Positions 1-7,095 of a DNA stretch of 11,916 bases are shown one piece after another (the first letter of the stretch is position 1; every line of letters begins with the position of its first letter). This DNA is from Nitrospirae bacterium CG1_02_44_142 (lineage in GTDB: Bacteria; Nitrospirota; Thermodesulfovibrionia; Thermodesulfovibrionales; UBA1546), in the NCBI GenBank assembly GCA_001871685.1, contig MNVK01000135.1, forward strand, positions 1 through 11,916, given 5' to 3'. The notes beneath the pieces are model-generated. The model was given only the letters and a program-made list of their open reading frames with translations, was not told the DNA's origin and ran no database searches. The position numbers and the translations under genes were made by a program.

Positions 1-2403
1 GAGACAGAGCAGACAGCCAATGTTAGAAGAGGGATACTTGAATTGCTGCTTATTAACCATCCTCTTGACTGCCCTGTGTGCGATAAGGCAGGCGAGTGCG
101 AATTGCAGGACCTGGTGGAAAAATACGGCGCTGCATCAGGGAGATTCAAAGAGGTAAAAAGGAAAGCTGCGGAGAATTTTGCCGACCCTCTTATTGTCCG
201 CAATATGGAAAGGTGTATTATGTGCACCAGATGCGTCAGGATGTGCGAGGGAGTTCAGGGCGCCTCGGCGATTGACGTTATAAACAGGGGAGGACATTCT
301 CGCATAGAGCCTTTCTCGGGCGGCAAATATGACTGCGAATACTGCGGGAACTGCATCTCTGTATGCCCTGTCGGAGCAATTATGTCAAGGCTTCACAGGC
401 ACAGCTACAGGCCGTGGCAGATGACAGGCAAGACAGAGACGATATGTCCCTACTGCGGCGTGGGATGCACTCTTGTCCTGCAGGTAAGGAACGACGGAAT
501 AAAGAGAGTAATATCTAAAATCGGGGCTCCTGTGAATAACGGGCTTTTATGCGCACGCGGAAGATTCGGATATGAATTTGTCAGCAGCAAAGAAAGGCTG
601 ACAACACCTCTTATAAGAATAGCGCCAAAAAATATTTCGGATTCCGAATTCCGCAATCCGAAATCCGAAATCTTCCGAGAGGCTACATGGGAAGAGGCAA
701 TAAGTCTTGTTGCAGGCAAACTTAAAGAGATAAAGGAAAAGAACGGCAGTTCATCTATCGCGGGGATTGCATCGCCGAGATGCACCAATGAGGACAATTA
801 TATATTCCAGAAATTTATGAGGGTTGCTCTCGGAACAAATAATATTGACAGCTCTGCGAGGACAGGCTTTGCAGGCGCACAGAGTTTCATAGAAAATATT
901 TTCGGTCAGGGCGCAACAGCGAATCTGATACCGTCTCTTTCAAAGTCAGACCTGATTCTGGTGGTTGGAGGAGACCCGACAGCAGTAAACCCTATACTCG
1001 GGCTTCAGATAAGGGCATCCTCAAGAAAAGGCGGGAAAGCGCTCACTATCGGCAATGTTAAAGGGCTCAAGTTTTTCAACCCTAAGGCGCTGAATCCAAA
1101 GCCTTATACTGATGCAGTTCTGTTTGAAGGAATCGTAACTGCTCTGAAGGCAGGCAAAAAATCCTCAGAGTCAGTCGCTTCGCTTGAGGTAATGATAGAT
1201 GACATAAATACTTCGGTTAAGGACATTGAAGATACATGCAATGTCTCGGCAAAGGATTTCAGCGAGTTTATAGATATGCTTTCAGCTTCTTTGTCGCCTG
1301 CTGTTGTTATAGGGAAAGAAACAGTGCAGAGCAGCGGCGGAAGCTATAAGCTGATGCTCCTGTCAGCAATAAAGCATCTTATCAATGCAAAGATTTATCT
1401 GCTTTCCGAACGTGCCAATGAACAGGGCCTTCTTGACATGGGATGCACCCCGGATATGCTGCCCGGATACCTGCCTGTTTCACATCAGGAGTCAAGAAAG
1501 AAAATTGAGGAGGCGTGGAAGACGGCAATTCCTGAAAAGAAAGGGCTTACCATCTTTGAGATGATAGATTCTGCGAGAAACGACTCTCTGAAAGCAATGT
1601 ATGTAATGGGCGAAAACCCTGTTTTTAATCTTCCTGATTCTAAGGCTGTGGAAGCAGCGCTTAAAAATATTGAGTTCCTTGTTGTTCAGGATATATTCCT
1701 CACGGAAACAGGCAGGCTTGCTGATGTTGTGCTGCCTGCGCTTAGCTGGGCTGAGAAGGACGGGACCTTCACGAATATGGAAAGAAGAATCCAGAGAGTA
1801 AAAAAGGCGGTTGACAGAGACGGCATGGAGGACTGGAGGATTATCACTGAAATCTCCAGGAATATGGGAGTGAAGTTTAGTTATCTGAATGCAGAAGAAA
1901 TATTCAATGAGATGTGCCTGGCGTCTCCGCTCTATAAGGGGATGGCATATAAGGAGGTAGAAAGAGGAGAGGCATTATATCCATATAAAAGCGTACAGGA
2001 AGGCAGGATTCCCGGAAAGATTAAGATACACAAGGGCTCCAAAATCAGCGCTGACAGCAAATTGTACCTGCGTCTTGAAAGGCCGCTATTCCATTCAGGG
2101 ACGCTCAGCAGAAAAGCCCCTGCTTTGATGAAGATATATCCTGAGGCGGTAGTAAGAATCAGTCTTGATACTGCAAAATCGCTATCCATAGAGAATGACG
2201 ATATTGTAAGGGTATCAACGAAAACAGGCTCTTTGCAGCTTCCCGCAGTCATTGATAAAGAGATTGACAGTTCATATATAATGCTTACAAATAACTTTGA
2301 AGACAAAGGCGCTTTCAGTTTAATGGGATATTCTATAGACCCTGTGACAGGCGCTCCCTGCATAGACAATAATGAGGTTGTTATAGAGAAGGTGAAGGCA
2401 TGA
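1..2403 (+). CDS. nuoG: NADH-quinone oxidoreductase subunit G (partial, 5' end outside window)
   Basis: This is the large Fe-S subunit of the peripheral arm of complex I, which carries electrons from the NADH site toward the quinone. 800 residues are visible. The reading frame is open from base 1, so the N-terminal [2Fe-2S] domain lies upstream. Ligands seen, numbered from the window edge: the His-Cys3 cluster H20/C24/C27/C33; two ferredoxin-type 4Fe-4S motifs, C72/75/78/82 and C112/115/118/122; and a further motif CPYCGVGC with C149/152/156/184, the N7-type cluster. The rest is a molybdopterin-oxidoreductase fold very like formate dehydrogenase, ending in a dinucleotide-binding-like domain. 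At residues 289-290 Gly-Phe stand where formate dehydrogenase has its catalytic Sec/Cys-His, so an active formate site is not expected. A palindromic repeat adds about 14-17 residues in frame near residues 211-225. The stop overlaps the nuoH start (ATGA). The TTG at 43 is internal, because the conserved sequence continues upstream of it. Confidence 0.96.
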   Translation, partial: ETEQTANVRRGILELLLINHPLDCPVCDKAGECELQDLVEKYGAASGRFKEVKRKAAENFADPLIVRNMERCIMCTRCVRMCEGVQGASAIDVINRGGHSRIEPFSGGKYDCEYCGNCISVCPVGAIMSRLHRHSYRPWQMTGKTETICPYCGVGCTLVLQVRNDGIKRVISKIGAPVNNGLLCARGRFGYEFVSSKERLTTPLIRIAPKNISDSEFRNPKSEIFREATWEEAISLVAGKLKEIKEKNGSSSIAGIASPRCTNEDNYIFQKFMRVALGTNNIDSSARTGFAGAQSFIENIFGQGATANLIPSLSKSDLILVVGGDPTAVNPILGLQIRASSRKGGKALTIGNVKGLKFFNPKALNPKPYTDAVLFEGIVTALKAGKKSSESVASLEVMIDDINTSVKDIEDTCNVSAKDFSEFIDMLSASLSPAVVIGKETVQSSGGSYKLMLLSAIKHLINAKIYLLSERANEQGLLDMGCTPDMLPGYLPVSHQESRKKIEEAWKTAIPEKKGLTIFEMIDSARNDSLKAMYVMGENPVFNLPDSKAVEAALKNIEFLVVQDIFLTETGRLADVVLPALSWAEKDGTFTNMERRIQRVKKAVDRDGMEDWRIITEISRNMGVKFSYLNAEEIFNEMCLASPLYKGMAYKEVERGEALYPYKSVQEGRIPGKIKIHKGSKISADSKLYLRLERPLFHSGTLSRKAPALMKIYPEAVVRISLDTAKSLSIENDDIVRVSTKTGSLQLPAVIDKEIDSSYIMLTNNFEDKGAFSLMGYSIDPVTGAPCIDNNEVVIEKVKA
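634..675. repeat. In-frame palindromic repeat made of 7-bp units inside nuoG
   Basis: The stretch reads as successive heptamers: ATTTCGG, ATTCCGA, ATTCCGC, AATCCGA, AATCCGA, AATC. The left end ATTTCGGATT (634-643) is the exact reverse complement of AATCCGAAAT, which occurs twice (655-664 and 662-671), so the RNA could fold back on itself. It is translated as roughly ISDSEFRNPKSEIF, a hydrophilic segment between the N7 cluster domain and the molybdopterin-fold domain. By my recollection, relatives run directly from a 'TPLIR' motif to an 'EATWEEA' motif with a much shorter link. That this was inserted is inferred; the repeat structure is seen directly. Confidence 0.75.
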
Positions 2404-3446
2404 GCGGGATTTTTGAGGCAATAACCGCAACAGACAACCTTACCCTCCTGATGAAGATAGGGATAATATTTTTGAAGATTGCCGTGGTCCTTGGCATAGC
2501 TCTTCTTCATGTAGCTTATGCAACTTACTGGGAGCGCAAAGTAATAGGCCACATGCAGGTAAGGCTTGGCCCCATTGAAGTAGGTTGGCATGGGTTTTTA
2601 CAGCCGATTGCTGACGGAGTGAAACTCTTTTTCAAGGAAGACATTATACCTGCGAATGCAGACAAGCCGTTGTTCTATCTTGCTCCTGTCATATTCATGG
2701 TTTCAGCTCTCACGTCATTATCTGTGCTTCCGTTTTTTGACCGTTTTGTGATAGCTGATATAAATATAGGCCTGCTTTTTCTTTTTGCAATGTCTTCTCT
2801 CGGGGCTTATGGAATTATATTAGCAGGGTGGGCGTCAAACTCAAAGTATTCATTCCTCGGCGGACTGAGGTCGGCGTCGCAGGTTATAAGCTATGAGATT
2901 GCGATGGGCCTGAGCCTTGTGGGTGTTATGATGATGGCAGGTTCTCTGAACCTCTCTGAGATTGTCAGGGCGCAGCATCAATATCCCACAGGGATGTTTG
3001 CCATTCCTCAGTTCTTAGGTTTTTTTGTATTTATTACGGCTGCGTTTGCCGAGACAAACAGGCTGCCCTTTGACCTGCCGGAGGCTGAAAGCGAGCTTGT
3101 TGCAGGATATTTTACAGAATACAGCGGATTCAGGTTCGCGCTGTTTTTTCTCGGCGAATACACGGCGATGCTGATAATGTCTTCCATAGCGGCCTTGTGC
3201 TTTTTAGGAGGATGGACAATCCCCAAGTTTATTACAGATGCAGCGCCATTTTTGCTGAATGTGCCGGGCATTGTGTGGTTTCTTATAAAAGTTTATTCCT
3301 TCATGTTCTTTTATTACTGGGTCAGGGCGACACTGCCAAGATACAGGTATGACCAGCTTATGGCTATAGGATGGAAAGTATTAATACCGTTAGCCCTGTT
3401 CAATATAGTGTTAACAGGAACGCTGAGGATTATGGGAGTTCTATGA
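2400..3446 (+). CDS. nuoH: NADH-quinone oxidoreductase subunit H
   Basis: 348-residue, multi-spanning membrane protein at the junction of the peripheral and membrane arms, forming much of the quinone-binding chamber. Family motifs are intact: an N-terminal ERKVIGHMQVRLGP block with IADGVKLFFKED after it (about residues 45-80), GGLRSASQVISYE in the middle, and ETNRLPFDLPEAESELVAGY followed by the EYSG motif (about residues 217-245), the acidic loop that lines the quinone cavity. Its length is close to the usual 320-350. The ATG at 2400 overlaps the nuoG stop by four bases, and a weak purine-rich site (GAAGG) lies just before it inside nuoG, which suggests translational coupling. Its end overlaps nuoI in the same ATGA manner. 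No irregularities were seen. Confidence 0.98.
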   Translation: MSGIFEAITATDNLTLLMKIGIIFLKIAVVLGIALLHVAYATYWERKVIGHMQVRLGPIEVGWHGFLQPIADGVKLFFKEDIIPANADKPLFYLAPVIFMVSALTSLSVLPFFDRFVIADINIGLLFLFAMSSLGAYGIILAGWASNSKYSFLGGLRSASQVISYEIAMGLSLVGVMMMAGSLNLSEIVRAQHQYPTGMFAIPQFLGFFVFITAAFAETNRLPFDLPEAESELVAGYFTEYSGFRFALFFLGEYTAMLIMSSIAALCFLGGWTIPKFITDAAPFLLNVPGIVWFLIKVYSFMFFYYWVRATLPRYRYDQLMAIGWKVLIPLALFNIVLTGTLRIMGVL

Positions 3447-3994
3447 CAGTTAAAGAAATTATAAAGGCGATATTCTTTGTAGAGATTTTGAAGGGCCTTG
3501 CGTTGACCCTCAGAAGCATGTTCACGCCTGCTGTAACGCGGCGCTATCCCAAGGTTAAAAGGCCTGTGAAGCCCGGCTTCAGGGGGCTTCATGCCCTTGC
3601 CAAAGATGAAAATGGCAGGATGAAGTGCGTCGGCTGCGGTCTCTGCGGAGCTTACTGCCCTTCAAAGTGCATATACATCTACACATCGGAGGGCGAAGAC
3701 CATACAAAGGTTGTGGACAGGTATGAGATAGAGGTTCTCAGGTGCATTTACTGCGGGTTCTGTGTTGAGGCCTGCCCTTTCGGAGCAATCACATTGAGCG
3801 AGCATTACGAATATTCTGATTATTCAAGAGAGCCGTTTTACATGACAAAAGAAAAACTTCTCTCCAACTGGGATAAATATTTTACAGGGGAAAAAGGGAG
3901 GAGATATTTCAGAGATTTCTGGAGGCCTAAGACAGAGGACTTCACAGGTTATGAGGGACAGGCAGTATTCAAGGGGGTTAAGGGTGAAAAATAA
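3443..3994 (+). CDS. nuoI: NADH-quinone oxidoreductase subunit I (two 4Fe-4S clusters)
   Basis: 183-residue ferredoxin-like subunit that carries clusters N6a and N6b and passes electrons from NuoG toward the terminal N2 cluster. Two ferredoxin motifs are complete: C62-x2-C65-x2-C68-x3-C72-P and C101-x2-C104-x2-C107-x3-C111-P. The N-terminal segment with KGLALTLRSMF is the amphipathic membrane-contact helix usual in this family. I chose the ATG at 3443 because it gives the normal N-terminus (MTVKEIIKAIFF), overlaps the nuoH stop as ATGA and has GGGAG four bases upstream. An in-frame ATG at 3371 would add 24 residues that merely read nuoH in another frame. It is the last gene in the tightly overlapping G-H-I block; repeat sequence begins right after its stop. 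Confidence 0.98.
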   Translation: MTVKEIIKAIFFVEILKGLALTLRSMFTPAVTRRYPKVKRPVKPGFRGLHALAKDENGRMKCVGCGLCGAYCPSKCIYIYTSEGEDHTKVVDRYEIEVLRCIYCGFCVEACPFGAITLSEHYEYSDYSREPFYMTKEKLLSNWDKYFTGEKGRRYFRDFWRPKTEDFTGYEGQAVFKGVKGEK

Positions 3995-4083
3995 ATTTAA
4001 GATTCAAGATTTAAGATTCAAGATTGCGGAATTCATTTATTTTGAATTTTCAACTTTAAATTTTGAATTCTTGCGGAGCAAGC
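3995..4083 (+). repeat. 7-bp-unit palindromic repeat forming the nuoJ leader, ending in a hairpin with the ribosome binding site
   Basis: The whole nuoI-nuoJ gap is repeat sequence. It opens with four tandem heptamers: ATTTAAG (3995), ATTCAAG (4002), ATTTAAG (4009) and ATTCAAG (4016). A short spacer follows, then an opposed arm of TTGAATT / TTAAATT type units (about 4041-4070) partly complementary to the first arm. It ends with CTTGC-GGA-GCAAG (4070-4082), a perfect 5-bp stem with a GGA loop. GGAG (4075-4078) is the only plausible Shine-Dalgarno site for nuoJ, five bases from its ATG. The same ending precedes nuoK and nuoL. Confidence 0.85.
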
Positions 4084-4596
4084 ATGCTGCCTGAATTATT
4101 TTTTGGATATTACGCTTCTGCGATAGTAATTTTTTCTTTGCTCGTTGTTACGAGGAGCAACCCGGTGCATAGTATTATGTGGATGCTTTTGCTTTTCTTC
4201 CATATCGCAGGGCTTTATCTTTTCCTGAACGCTGAATTTATTGCAGCGATACAGGTTATAGTCTATGCAGGAGCGATACTTGTGCTTTTTCTTTTTGTTG
4301 TGCTTCTCCTGAATTTAAGGGAAGAACTTAAAGTGAAAAAATTTATAGGCTCATGGCCCGCCGGGCTTTTTATAGCTGCGGCATTGCTTGTGATTATTTT
4401 GAGTGTGGTAAAGTCTTTTGTGCCGGGGCCTGCCGGAAAATATTCCATTGAATTTATAAAACAGGAGACTCATACAAAGGCGCTTGGAACTCTGTTATAC
4501 ACTGATTACCTTTTCCCTTTTGAAATAGCTTCCCTGGTGCTGCTTGTTGCGATTATAGGCGCAATAGTCCTTGCAAAGAGAAAGAAGGGGAACTAA
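4084..4596 (+). CDS. nuoJ: NADH-quinone oxidoreductase subunit J
   Basis: 170-residue hydrophobic subunit of the membrane arm with about five transmembrane segments, lying between NuoH and NuoK in the enzyme. Family motifs seen: NPVHSIMWMLLLFFHIAGLY (about residues 26-45) and AEFIAAIQVIVYAGAILVLF (about residues 50-69). The latter holds the conserved Glu51 and Tyr61 and the glycine at the TM3 pi-bulge, which takes part in coupling. The chosen start, ATG 4084, gives the normal family N-terminus and sits five bases after GGAG. An upstream in-frame TTG at 4063 lies inside the repeat and would add seven residues read from repeat sequence, so I rejected it. The stop is TAATGA, and repeat sequence follows at once. 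Confidence 0.97.
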   Translation: MLPELFFGYYASAIVIFSLLVVTRSNPVHSIMWMLLLFFHIAGLYLFLNAEFIAAIQVIVYAGAILVLFLFVVLLLNLREELKVKKFIGSWPAGLFIAAALLVIILSVVKSFVPGPAGKYSIEFIKQETHTKALGTLLYTDYLFPFEIASLVLLVAIIGAIVLAKRKKGN

Positions 4597-4660
4597 TGAA
4601 AAGAAGATTCAATATTCAATATTCAATATTCGAGAATTTTGAATTCTTGCGGAGCAAGCT
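4597..4660 (+). repeat. 7-bp-unit palindromic repeat forming the nuoK leader, ending in a hairpin with the ribosome binding site
   Basis: This 64-base gap begins with TGAAAAGAAG, a sequence repeated exactly at the next junction (4961-4970). Tandem heptamers ATTCAAT (4607, 4614, 4621) and ATTCGAG (4628) follow. AGAATT-TTG-AATTCT (4633-4647) is a perfect 6-bp inverted repeat. CTTGC-GGA-GCAAG (4646-4658) closes the element. GGAG (4651-4654) is six bases from the nuoK ATG. The opening and closing sequences match the nuoL leader, and they differ mainly in heptamer number, which suggests unit gain or loss within one element type. Confidence 0.85.
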
Positions 4661-4963
4661 ATGGTTCCTTTAAACTGGTATTTGATACTGAGCGCAGCGG
4701 TCTTTATGATAGGAGTCTTCGGGTTCCTTACAAGGAGGAATATCATAATAATATTCATGTCAGTAGAGCTTATGCTGAATGCAGTGAATATCAGCCTTGT
4801 AGCCTTCAGCCATTACCTGCAGGATATGAGAGGGCAGATTCTTGTGATTTTTATAATCACTGTTGCGGCGGCAGAGGCCGCGATAGGGTTTGCGATAATC
4901 ATTGCTCTTTTTAGGAACAAGGACACTGTTCATGTTGATGAGATGGATGAGATGAAGGGATGA
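4661..4963 (+). CDS. nuoK: NADH-quinone oxidoreductase subunit K
   Basis: 100-residue, three-helix membrane subunit (MrpC-like) that forms part of the proton path next to NuoN. The two buried glutamates essential in the family are present at the expected places: Glu36 in SVELMLNAVN and Glu72 in AAAEAAIGFAI, the same numbers as in Escherichia coli. The length is typical (about 100). The start at ATG 4661 gives the canonical N-terminus (MVPLNWYLILSAAVF) and follows the repeat-borne GGAG. A second reading frame overlapping it from 4639 has no family features and is a shadow. The C-terminal tail is short and charged (DEMDEMKG). Confidence 0.98.
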   Translation: MVPLNWYLILSAAVFMIGVFGFLTRRNIIIIFMSVELMLNAVNISLVAFSHYLQDMRGQILVIFIITVAAAEAAIGFAIIIALFRNKDTVHVDEMDEMKG

Positions 4964-5045
4964 AAAGAAGATTCAATATTCAATATTCGATATTCAAGAA
5001 TTTTGAATTTTCAATTTTGAATTTTCAATTCTTGCGGAGCAAGCC
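4964..5045 (+). repeat. 7-bp-unit palindromic repeat forming the nuoL leader, ending in a hairpin with the ribosome binding site
   Basis: The gap is entirely repeat; its opening TGAAAAGAAG (from 4961) even includes the nuoK stop codon. Units in order: ATTCAAT (4971), ATTCAAT (4978), ATTCGAT (4985), ATTCAAG (4992), then AATTTTG (4999), AATTTTC (5006), AATTTTG (5013), AATTTTC (5020), then AATT and CTTGC-GGA-GCAAG (5031-5043). There are four units of one kind, then four of another, all in strict 7-base register. GGAG (5036-5039) lies six bases before the nuoL ATG. It is the longest and most regular of the three copies. Confidence 0.87.
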
Positions 5046-6965
5046 ATGAACAACTATCTTTTAATACCATTTCTGCCGCTTGCTGCTTTCTTGATTAATA
5101 TCCTGTTCGGCAGGAAGTATCTGAAGGAGAACAGCCACTGGGTGTCAATCCTTGCAGTTGCCGGTTCTTGGATTGTGACTGTAATAACACTGCTTGACGT
5201 CCTGTCAGGCAAGATTATAAATGAAGACCTCTACTCATGGATTGTTTCCGGCGAGTTCAAGGCATCGGTGGGTTTTCTTATTGACCAGCTTACCGTAGTC
5301 ATGCTGATTGTTGTAACAACCTGCAGCGCCCTCATACATATATATTCTATTGGTTACATGCGCGGAGACAAGGGCTACTACCGCTTTTTTGCATATCTCA
5401 GCCTTTTTACTTTCTGTATGCTCATGCTTGTTATGGCTAACAACTTTCTTCAGTTGTATTTTGGGTGGGAGGGCGTCGGCTTATGTTCGTATTTCCTCAT
5501 AGGATATTATTTTGACAAGAAATCAGCCTCTGACGCCGGCAAGAAGGCTTTTATAGTGAACAGGTTTGGAGATTTCGGCTTCGGACTTGGGATAATAATG
5601 ATATTCCTCACATTCGGAACCGCCTATTATGCGCCTGTCTTTTCACAGGCAAAGAACTTTGCGGCGCAAACGGTTAATTTTCTTGGATATGACGTGCATC
5701 TTATGACATTAATTGCGCTTCTTCTCTTCTGCGGCTCCATAGGAAAGTCAGCGCAGATGCCGCTTCATGTCTGGCTTCCGGATGCAATGGAGGGACCCAC
5801 GCCTGTCAGCGCGCTTATACACGCGGCAACAATGGTTACCGCAGGCGTCTTTCTCGTGGCCAGGTGCAGTCCGATATTCAGCCTTTCTGAAACAGCTCTG
5901 ACAGTAGTTGCATTAACAGGGGCTATAACAGCGCTATTTGCCGCTACCATCGCCCTGGTCCAGAAAGATATAAAAAGGATTATTGCGTATTCAACCATCA
6001 GCCAGCTCGGGTATATGTTTCTTGCGGCAGGCGTAGGCGCTTACGGCGCAGGGGTATTCCATCTTTACACACATTCATTCTTTAAAGCCCTCCTCTTCCT
6101 CTGCGCAGGAAGCGTAATGCATGCAATGTCAGGAGAGTTGGACATTCAGAAGATGGGCGGCCTTAAGAAATACATGCCAATTACATACTGGACCATGCTC
6201 TTTGCATCCTTGAGCATTGCAGGCATGCCCGGCTTTGCAGGATTCTTCAGCAAGGATGAGATACTCTGGCTGGCGTATTCAGGGCAGAGTCCCGTAGGAA
6301 AATTTGTGTGGGTTATCGGCGCTCTGGTTGCATTCCTTACGGCTTTCTATTCATTCAGGCTTATATTCCTCACATTCCACGGCAAATTCCGAGGAACGCA
6401 TGAGCAGGAGCACCATCTCCACGAATCACCGAAAACTATGACCGTACCGCTTATTCTTCTCTGCATCGGCGCTGTTGCATCAGGATGGGTTGGGATTCCT
6501 CATCTGCTTGGAGGAGGCGCGCATTTCATGGAATTTTTAAAACCTGTGCTCGGGCATTCTGAAGCAAACGCTACACATACAGAGGAATGGATGGTGATGG
6601 CGATATCAACAATCGCAGGTTTTTCAGGGATAGGGCTTGCAGCATTATTCTATCTTGTAAAGACTGATATTCCTGTCAGGCTTGCTCAGAAATTCAATAC
6701 TGTATATAAAACGCTCTGGAATAAATACTATGTGGATGAACTTTACAGTTTTATAATCGTGAGGCCGGCAATCTGGACAGCCAAGAATATACTCATCGGC
6801 ATTACTGACGCCAGGATTATTGAGGCTGTTGTTAATGGCGTTCCAAAAGGGCTCGGAGAGTTCAGCAGGATTCTAAGAAAAGTCCAGACAGGTTTGGTGC
6901 AGCGCTATGCAGCGATAATGGCGCTGGGCTTATTGATAATAGTTGCTTACATGTTATGGAGATAA
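5046..6965 (+). CDS. nuoL: NADH-quinone oxidoreductase subunit L (antiporter-like)
   Basis: 639-residue, Mrp-antiporter-type proton-pumping subunit at the far end of the membrane arm. Key charged residues are in place: Glu142 in LYFGWEGVGL, Lys234 in SIGKSAQMPLHVWLPDAMEG, the SALIHAATMVTAGV helix, and the THSFFKALLF histidine/lysine segment near residue 340. The C-terminal 150 residues include a YYVDELYSFIIVRPAIW segment and a final hydrophobic helix, matching the long lateral helix and anchor that distinguish NuoL from NuoM and NuoN. Length is slightly above E. coli NuoL (613). The start at ATG 5046 is set by the repeat-borne GGAG and by the usual MNNYLLIPFLPL N-terminus. The stop is TAATGA, as in nuoJ. 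Confidence 0.98.
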   Translation: MNNYLLIPFLPLAAFLINILFGRKYLKENSHWVSILAVAGSWIVTVITLLDVLSGKIINEDLYSWIVSGEFKASVGFLIDQLTVVMLIVVTTCSALIHIYSIGYMRGDKGYYRFFAYLSLFTFCMLMLVMANNFLQLYFGWEGVGLCSYFLIGYYFDKKSASDAGKKAFIVNRFGDFGFGLGIIMIFLTFGTAYYAPVFSQAKNFAAQTVNFLGYDVHLMTLIALLLFCGSIGKSAQMPLHVWLPDAMEGPTPVSALIHAATMVTAGVFLVARCSPIFSLSETALTVVALTGAITALFAATIALVQKDIKRIIAYSTISQLGYMFLAAGVGAYGAGVFHLYTHSFFKALLFLCAGSVMHAMSGELDIQKMGGLKKYMPITYWTMLFASLSIAGMPGFAGFFSKDEILWLAYSGQSPVGKFVWVIGALVAFLTAFYSFRLIFLTFHGKFRGTHEQEHHLHESPKTMTVPLILLCIGAVASGWVGIPHLLGGGAHFMEFLKPVLGHSEANATHTEEWMVMAISTIAGFSGIGLAALFYLVKTDIPVRLAQKFNTVYKTLWNKYYVDELYSFIIVRPAIWTAKNILIGITDARIIEAVVNGVPKGLGEFSRILRKVQTGLVQRYAAIMALGLLIIVAYMLWR

Positions 6966-6983
6966 TGAAAAAATTTGGAAGAG

Positions 6984-7076
6984 GTCATTGCGAGGAGTCC
7001 CGGTTCCGACAGATGTCGGGACGGGATGACGTGGCAATCTCAAAAACGAGATTCCTTCGCTGTGCTCGGAATGACA
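6984..7076. repeat. GTCATTGCGAG-type palindromic repeat between nuoL and nuoM
   Basis: The element runs from GTCATTGCGAGGAGTCCC to CTCGGAATGACA, ends that are near reverse complements of each other. Inside are CCGACA-GA-TGTCGG (a 6-bp stem) and AATCTC-AAAAAC-GAGATT (a 6-bp stem with a six-base loop). A near copy lies at the nuoM-nuoN junction. Read on the minus strand it gives a peptide of the 'CHSEHSEG...PRND' kind, which I recognise as the spurious translation of a repeat common in many bacterial genomes and metagenome bins. The element is REP/MITE-like: no transposase, presumably non-autonomous. The nuoM site GGAG (7086-7089) lies just downstream, outside it. Confidence 0.85.
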
Positions 7077-7095
7077 ATCAGAGACGGAGCGGGTT

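Noticed and set aside
43..45. TTG as the start of nuoG
   Set aside because: The frame is open to base 1 and the residues before it (VRRGILE) are conserved NuoG sequence, so the gene begins outside the window.
1..2403. Formate dehydrogenase alpha subunit instead of NuoG
   Set aside because: The catalytic Sec/Cys-His is replaced by Gly-Phe, and the gene overlaps nuoH in a full nuo operon.
3371..3442. Earlier ATG for nuoI
   Set aside because: The extra residues come from reading nuoH out of frame. The ATG at 3443 gives the family N-terminus and the ATGA overlap.
4063..4083. TTG start for nuoJ giving an MNSCGAS lead
   Set aside because: These codons belong to the repeat and contain the ribosome binding site itself. 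The same peptide appears in a wrong frame before nuoK, which shows that it is repeat-derived.
4639..4914. Open frame overlapping nuoK
   Set aside because: It starts in the repeat, has no membrane helices or family features, and lies across the well-supported nuoK frame.
3995..5045. CRISPR array
   Set aside because: Units are only 7 bp, without 28-37-base repeats or unique spacers, and no cas genes are present.
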